This document shows positions 60,101-64,000 of a DNA stretch of 64,000 bases, piece after piece. Positions within the stretch are counted from its first letter, which is position 1. Each line of letters begins with the position of its first letter. This DNA comes from Patiria miniata. Lineage: Eukaryota > Echinodermata > Asteroidea > Valvatida > Asterinidae. The translations under genes and the position numbers were made by a program. The notes beneath the pieces were generated by a model. That model saw only the letters and a program-made list of their open reading frames with translations, was not told the DNA's origin and made no database searches. The DNA lies in assembly GCF_015706575.1 (NCBI RefSeq), contig NW_024037057.1:4111501-4175500 (forward strand), given 5' to 3'.

Positions 60101-61880
60101 TTTTGCCTTTTTTTAAAACGTGATCTGTGAATTTTTTATGTTTTGGATATCAAAGTAAAGCTGAGAGTTTTCTTCTTTCAATTATACTAGAACAAATAAT
60201 GAAAACAGTACATTAGGCTGCAGAGAAAATACTAATTATGTAAAAGAAGTGATATTTTCATTTGTTGCAATGTTGCTTGAAACAGCATTCATTCGTGTAA
60301 TTTCTGTAATATTTTGACATTTATGATGCTGAAAAGGTGTAAAATAGGACTAAGAAAGATAAGATACCTTTTGAGTTTGAAAATGAATGGAATTGCCATC
60401 ATTATGTGCCGTGTTGTTTGTAAGGATCACAACACAATGCGCTACATGCATTTCATGCACAATTGAGGTAAAGTGTAAATCCCTTAACTGTGGTAATGGC
60501 ATTGGAATGGACCAAAAAAGAGTTGTGTTACAGAATTGACATTTTCCTAGCAACCCAATGTGCTGTTTTCGTGATATTTAAGTATTGAAAGTAAAAAAAC
60601 CCAAAACATCAGCTTTAATCTGATAACCAAAACATAACAATTCAAATATCACGTTTTTGAAGAAACCCCCCCCCCCCAAATGTTTCAGGGTTGAAATTTT
60701 TTTGGATGGGGGGGGGGGGGGTTCACCCTGTATAAGATATTCGTGGTTAACTTTTTAAACTACAGTAACAACAAACTTTGTCATTTACCTTTTGGTACAT
60801 TGTCGTTATCCTGCTCATCTGTTGATAGACGGAGAGAGATGATTTCCTTCGTGTCGACACCATTCTCCTCAAGTGTGAGTAAGTCACAGAGCTACCAAAG
60901 TGGATTATTAATATACAGTAAGTTACATGATTCTGGAAAAACATAGAGGATTTCAGTTGAAAGATAGTGGATTTCAGATTTTTGTTATCTTTTAAACGTG
61001 TAGCAAATTGATTTAATTTGTTTTAAGCTTAGTTGGGAGGGAGGGATTGTGATTGTGGGCAGTTTGTCATAAATAAACAAATTGTGAATTAACTATGGAA
61101 ATGTGAGATTTTGCGTTGTATATTATGAAATTCCACAAAACGAAAAAAAAAATCTAGGTGGACCTTTTAGATATTTTAAATTATCGAAGTGCATGTACGG
61201 CATCTTCATTTTAAACAAGAGTATACTTACCTGGACATTTTCCCTGATGTACAGACGCTGATGTCGTGTCTCCACACCGATCTTCTTCTGGATTACCTCT
61301 TTCAGAGATGAGACGGATGTCTCGGGACGGAGTTCGAAATAAAGTGTCTTGGTCTTAAGTGGGATGGGAGTCCGGACAAAGACCTGCAGTTTCTGTTTTA
61401 CGTCTTTGGAATTACTGCGAAAATAGGGGAGAAATTCTGTGTAGATTTAGAAATGCATTATTCTACACAAGCTATATTCAAAGTCACATCCACTGTCATG
61501 AGTCTATGAAAAGAATTGCACAAGTTCACTCAACTTTTACCCTAGTAGCCAGAAAGAGTCAATGATTAAACAAACCCTTCGATGTTAAGTTACAATTATC
61601 ATATGACCCTCAATTGAAATTAAATAAATGTCATTACTGTTTACCTCTGACTTTCATGTGTCTGCTTTGATTTTCTTCGGATCCATCGATTCCATGGTCT
61701 CCTCTTTGCACAGCAATCATCAGAAGACGTTTTCCTGTAATGCAATACAGACAGGAAAGCTTGCTTCCTCCTTGGTTTGACTTTAGTCTTCCTGCTGATG
61801 AGTTTGGCGTTGGAGTGGTCGCACACGAAGGCTGTTGCCTTAATGTATGCATCCAACTGCTGAACGGTCTTTCGCGGCAT
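45559..61880 (-). CDS. gene C: giant UBL-Death-UBL-Death-Death-NACHT-LRR receptor, 3,486 aa
   Basis: Exons: 61880-61645, 61414-61231, 60891-60789, 59950-59690, 58389-58230, 58000-57817, 57561-57462, 56623-53237, 52430-52170, 51143-45559. They total 10,461 nt, divisible by 3, with all phases agreeing and no internal stop. Order: basic module 1-78, UBL1 79-174, Death 175-261, linker 262-314, UBL2 315-410, Death about 411-505, about 1,030 residues of 37-aa charged repeats to 1538, Death 1539-1625, NACHT region from 1626 (Walker A GLPGLGKST at about 1715), LRRs to about 3420, acidic Ser/Glu tail. The role is inferred as for gene B. It is far longer than usual NLRs (about 1,000 aa) because both the charged region and the LRR array are expanded. 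The uninterrupted frame over 10 kb argues that it is functional. Confidence 0.85.
52170..52430 (-). CDS. gene C Death 3
   Basis: 261 nt, phase 1-1. DWEKLALYLKCSKEHIGTIK, VVGQCFEMLSTWWRKQ, AWRTLEKALIDSGRNDLV. It has paralogues at 12498-12758 and 6112-6372; gene B has none. Confidence 0.82.
52615..52873 (-). mobile_element. tRNA-derived SINE, minus strand
   Basis: A tRNA-like head with box A TAGCCGAGCGG (52864-52854) and box B GGTTCGAATCT (52820-52810). A body of about 190 bp ends in a TTTACCTTTACG tail. It lies in the intron between Death 3 and the charged-repeat exon of gene C. Different family from the one at 40.3 kb. Confidence 0.85.
53237..56623 (-). CDS. gene C Death 2 plus giant charged-repeat exon
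   Basis: 3,387 nt, phase 1-1. Residues 1-95 are a Death domain (SCWKKLAKSLGYEEAEIKEI, LQMLLPWWRKQTNREEGFQS). About 27 copies of a 37-residue unit follow, e.g. 'EEVGHLEKSKPLVQERGAKE' then 'QREQKGSSTSEEQKLRQ'. At least five units carry a basic core AKKRRKRKR, a plausible nuclear-localisation signal. Expected to be disordered or helical and highly charged; the nucleotide repeat period is 111 bp. Confidence 0.82.
56768..57208. mobile_element. MITE-like inverted-repeat element in gene C intron
   Basis: AACCTTCCGACGCAGAAA (56770-56787) and TTTCTGCGTCGGAGGGTT (57189-57206) are inverted with one mismatch. No coding content. It explains much of the 838-nt intron, which is 455 nt in gene B. Confidence 0.6.
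57462..58000 (-). CDS. gene C UBL2 (two exons)
   Basis: Exons 58000-57817 (184 nt) and 57561-57462 (100 nt). SRYVAVQVFIRSPLLQK, LCLQIDPQTSVSTLKQKIQE and QQQRLFIRRNF, then LCNLLTLLDYGIQQDENISL and DGLLGGG. The acceptor is aacag at 58001-58005, the one that avoids a TGA at the junction. Confidence 0.83.
58230..58389 (-). CDS. gene C acidic linker exon
   Basis: 160 nt, phase 1 to 2; EPERRHDAGVDEESKQNGAA, identical in this stretch to gene A. Confidence 0.72.
59040..59600. repeat. two tandem copies of a C-rich interspersed repeat in gene C intron
   Basis: The copies start near 59040 and 59372. Both have AGCTAGGCCCCGCCC, then 'TGCCACC(G/A)AATT', then 'TGCAAGTGAAC', and both end in a C-rich tract. 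They make this intron (1,300 nt) far longer than in A (213 nt) and B (257 nt). Confidence 0.65.
59690..59950 (-). CDS. gene C Death 1
   Basis: 261 nt, phase 1-1. SSWKELAKHLRYEESEIANI, HMLLTWWEKTTDREEAARKL, RRALEAIGLTDLAQNV. Confidence 0.85.
60018..60732. mobile_element. inverted-repeat DNA element in gene C intron, about 715 bp
   Basis: Ends TATAGGGTGAAACACCC and GGTTCACCCTGTATA, inverted and flanked by TA, as for Tc1/mariner-type insertions. The poly-C and poly-G tracts just inside the ends are also complementary. Genes A and B have short introns here (424 and 286 nt) without it. Confidence 0.6.
60789..61414 (-). CDS. gene C UBL1 (two exons)
   Basis: Exons 61414-61231 and 60891-60789. KLQVFVRTPIPLKTKTLYFE, ETSVSSLKEVIQKKIGVETR and HQRLYIRENVQ, then LCDLLTLEENGVDTKEIISL. 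Confidence 0.84.
61645..61880 (-). CDS. gene C N-terminal basic module
   Basis: Starts MPRKTVQQLDAYIKATAFVC; exon extends to 61910 with an in-frame TAA before the ATG. Shares the same unknown Lys/Arg-rich sequence with A and B. Confidence 0.75.
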
Positions 61881-62094
61881 CTTGGTTGTAATCAGCACCA
61901 GTTAAAGTACCTGAAAGAACACCAAAGAAAAATCACTGTTAAAACCAGTGTAATACTACCCACCGTCTCTGAGGAGCTGTATAAAGCCGTTTCACTGATA
62001 CGGCTATCTTTAAATGTGTGTTCAGTAGGCAATTTGATAGCATCACGTCCCAGCACGTGCAAGAGCAGGTGAGTTGACTTGAGACTGCATGGCT

Positions 62095-62205
62095 TGTAAA
62101 TGACTGGTGATGCGCTTATGATGGACTTGTGATAGCCTCATGAGGGACTTGTGATAGACTTATGATATACATTGAGTTTTGATAGACTTGTGATGGACCC
62201 AGACC
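62095..62205. repeat. short 11-bp minisatellite in intron 1 of gene C
   Basis: Fewer than ten degenerate GATGGACTTGT-type units at the same place as the long arrays of A and B. Confidence 0.7.
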
Positions 62206-62513
62206 TCCATCAGGAAAGTCCACATTATAAATAAAAATAAAAAAATTAACACATGTATGCATTTGAAGTACATGTATGTACATGTTAACGACTGCATTGA
62301 GAAAATAGAAAATTACATCATGTCATGTACATTTCTTTCAAACGCCACGTAAATCAGAAAATTCAACATTTGGTTTTGCCCTTCACTGCCGTTATTACAT
62401 AAGCAATGTGCATTAGGAGTTATCAGAGTATTGATTCAGAAAAAAAAAACCAATTTCCTTTAGGAGCAGCGTTCCCCGCCCCGATCTGATACACCCCTGC
62501 TCATAGCTTGTAC

Positions 62514-62960
62514 CTGTTATCTCTCTTTCGGTCGTTTCACGGCAAACGTGCAGTCTACACTTTATAACGACACATTCTCATCATGTGTTGTAAAGTTCCA
62601 TCTCCATTACACCTCTACCAGACTTGACAATTTTACTTCTTCCACATTACATCATTCAGAAGAAACAACCTATTACAACAGCACGATGGCGATCGAAGAA
62701 GGAAAAACAGTCATGGAAAACTCAACAAATCGTAGACAGACATGATGTTGCAAGTGCAACGAATCCTATTTTACACCCAGTTTCATATTTCCGCATACCG
62801 ATTTTGGAATTCCCCTGATGTAATACTACTATTAATATAATTTAACAATAGGGGCAACGTCACAGTGCGCGTGCGCTGTACCGCCTTGTCAACTTGACTG
62901 GTTCCCGTGCCCTCCATCATCGATTATGACTTTGAACGGAGCGGGAACCAGTATACCTGT
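62514..62960 (-). promoter_or_regulatory. promoter block and exon 1 of gene C
   Basis: Donor ACAG/GTACAAGC at 62512-62513. NRF1-like palindrome at 62867-62876 beside TGTGACGT, and a perfect foldback (ACTGGTTCCCG...CGGGAACCAGT) at 62898-62951. Exon 1 has stops in the frame that is open in the copies at 21, 38 and 41 kb. Confidence 0.6.
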
Positions 62961-63059
62961 TTACCTCCTCGTCGTTACGGTCCAACAGACTCGTTGACCC
63001 GATTGTTGCACAGAATGCAAGCTCTCATAGTGTAAAAGTCGTTATCAGTAATAACGAGA

Positions 63060-64000
63060 TATATCTTGTTGAAGCCATTTCCGTTGTTTAGTTGAACCAT
63101 AATGGTCATGACCTTAAACCAACGTGGCTAAAAATCAATATCTTAGGAACCCTGAGACCAACTTGCATTACAAAACAATACTGCCTAAGTTATTCTAGAG
63201 ATATTCTGTTACACCATTTTTATTTTTTGTGCAGAATGATATTGATCTTTGATATTTGGGGTTTCCAGTTTGAAATTAACGTGCCAAATAAATCTTCATA
63301 CATTCTGCTGAATCCACTTTATTTGTTTGAACCATGATGACCTTGACCTCTGACCTATCGTTCCAAAGCCAATAGAATTCTGGGGCACCCCGAGACCAAA
63401 ATTAAAGTTTATATTCACAGTTATTCTGGAGATATTTTTCTAAAACCATTTCTGTTGCTTGAACCATCATGACCCTGAATTTCGTAAATATCGAATGTTT
63501 TTATTGAAGGTCAAACATTTTAAAATACCTTTAAAACACTGAATACATTTAACTTGCCAACAAAATTAGCTGGCCCGTGGCATTTTGGTATTTGCTTCAG
63601 AGGCAAATGACCGGCATGGCCAGAAACAAACATGCAGGGGGACACACAAGCATGGAAGGGTGGAATGAGAAACAGAACGGAGGAATTAAACAACTAAGGG
63701 AATTGGACAATGGAGGGTGGCGGTTTGGCAGATCAGAGGGAGTGGGTCAGGAAGGAGCAAGGGGGTTGAGAAGGGAGGGATGATGCAGCTAAGCTGGGGG
63801 GGGGGGGGCAAAGGAATGTAGTAATGCATGAAGTGGTAGAGCACGAAATTTGACTTGTGATGATTAATTTAATTTAGATAAGAAATTTTAAAATGACAAA
63901 ACAAGTGGTAGAAAAAAGTAATAATTTCAACACCTCCCCCCTATAAAACACCCAAAAGTTAAAAAAACGAATTAAAGTCTCGGAATAGAATGACAGTCTC
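63060..64000. repeat. duplicated intergenic repeat block upstream of gene C
   Basis: Repeat units of the 'ACCATGATGACCTTGACC' family, then the G-rich segment and flank found at 39.3-39.8 kb. No gene seen. The array probably continues to the right. Confidence 0.65.

Overview
The window is AT-rich, intron-rich animal DNA with tRNA-derived SINEs, MITE-like elements and many minisatellites. Its genes are NACHT-LRR (NLR) innate-immune genes whose N-termini carry ubiquitin-like (UBL) and Death domains, next to a ZU5-UPA gene. Large Death-type NLR families are known from echinoderms, hemichordates and amphioxus, so an invertebrate deuterostome is the best guess; the species cannot be read from the sequence. 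All recognisable genes lie on the minus strand, so transcription runs from high to low coordinates. || Layout from right to left. Gene C (CDS 61880 to 45559, ten coding exons, 3,486 aa, frame intact) is a basic N-module, UBL, Death, linker, UBL, Death, about 1,030 aa of 37-residue charged repeats, Death, NACHT, a long LRR array and an acidic Ser/Glu tail. Gene B (CDS 35819 to 25731, nine coding exons, 2,161 aa, intact) has the same order with a shorter charged region and no third Death exon. Gene A (CDS 17269 to 11982, nine coding exons, 553 aa) has the same 5' half, but its second Death exon has decayed and it stops about 25 codons into the segment homologous to the start of the NACHT exon, so it has neither NACHT nor LRR. 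Further left, Death, Death, ZU5 and UPA exons (6372 to 113, running off the window) form a PIDD/UNC5-like effector part. They could be a separate gene or be spliced in frame from gene A. || Each of A, B and C starts from a non-coding first exon behind a near-identical promoter block (palindrome GCGCACGCGC plus a TGACGT half-site and a foldback sequence). Intron 1 carries an 11-bp minisatellite of very different length in each gene. Decayed extra copies of the promoter block lie at 21.0-21.5 kb and 41.4-41.9 kb, so the locus grew by segmental duplication. Gene-free stretches hold SINEs, MITE-like elements, satellites and paralogous intergenic DNA. || Working model (inference): an array of NACHT-LRR sensors whose UBL/Death N-termini could assemble with Death-domain partners, beside a sensor-less paralogue (A) and a ZU5-UPA module with a possible HF/T self-cleavage site. 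The exon joins were derived from splice-site sequence and reading phase only; no transcript or database search was available.
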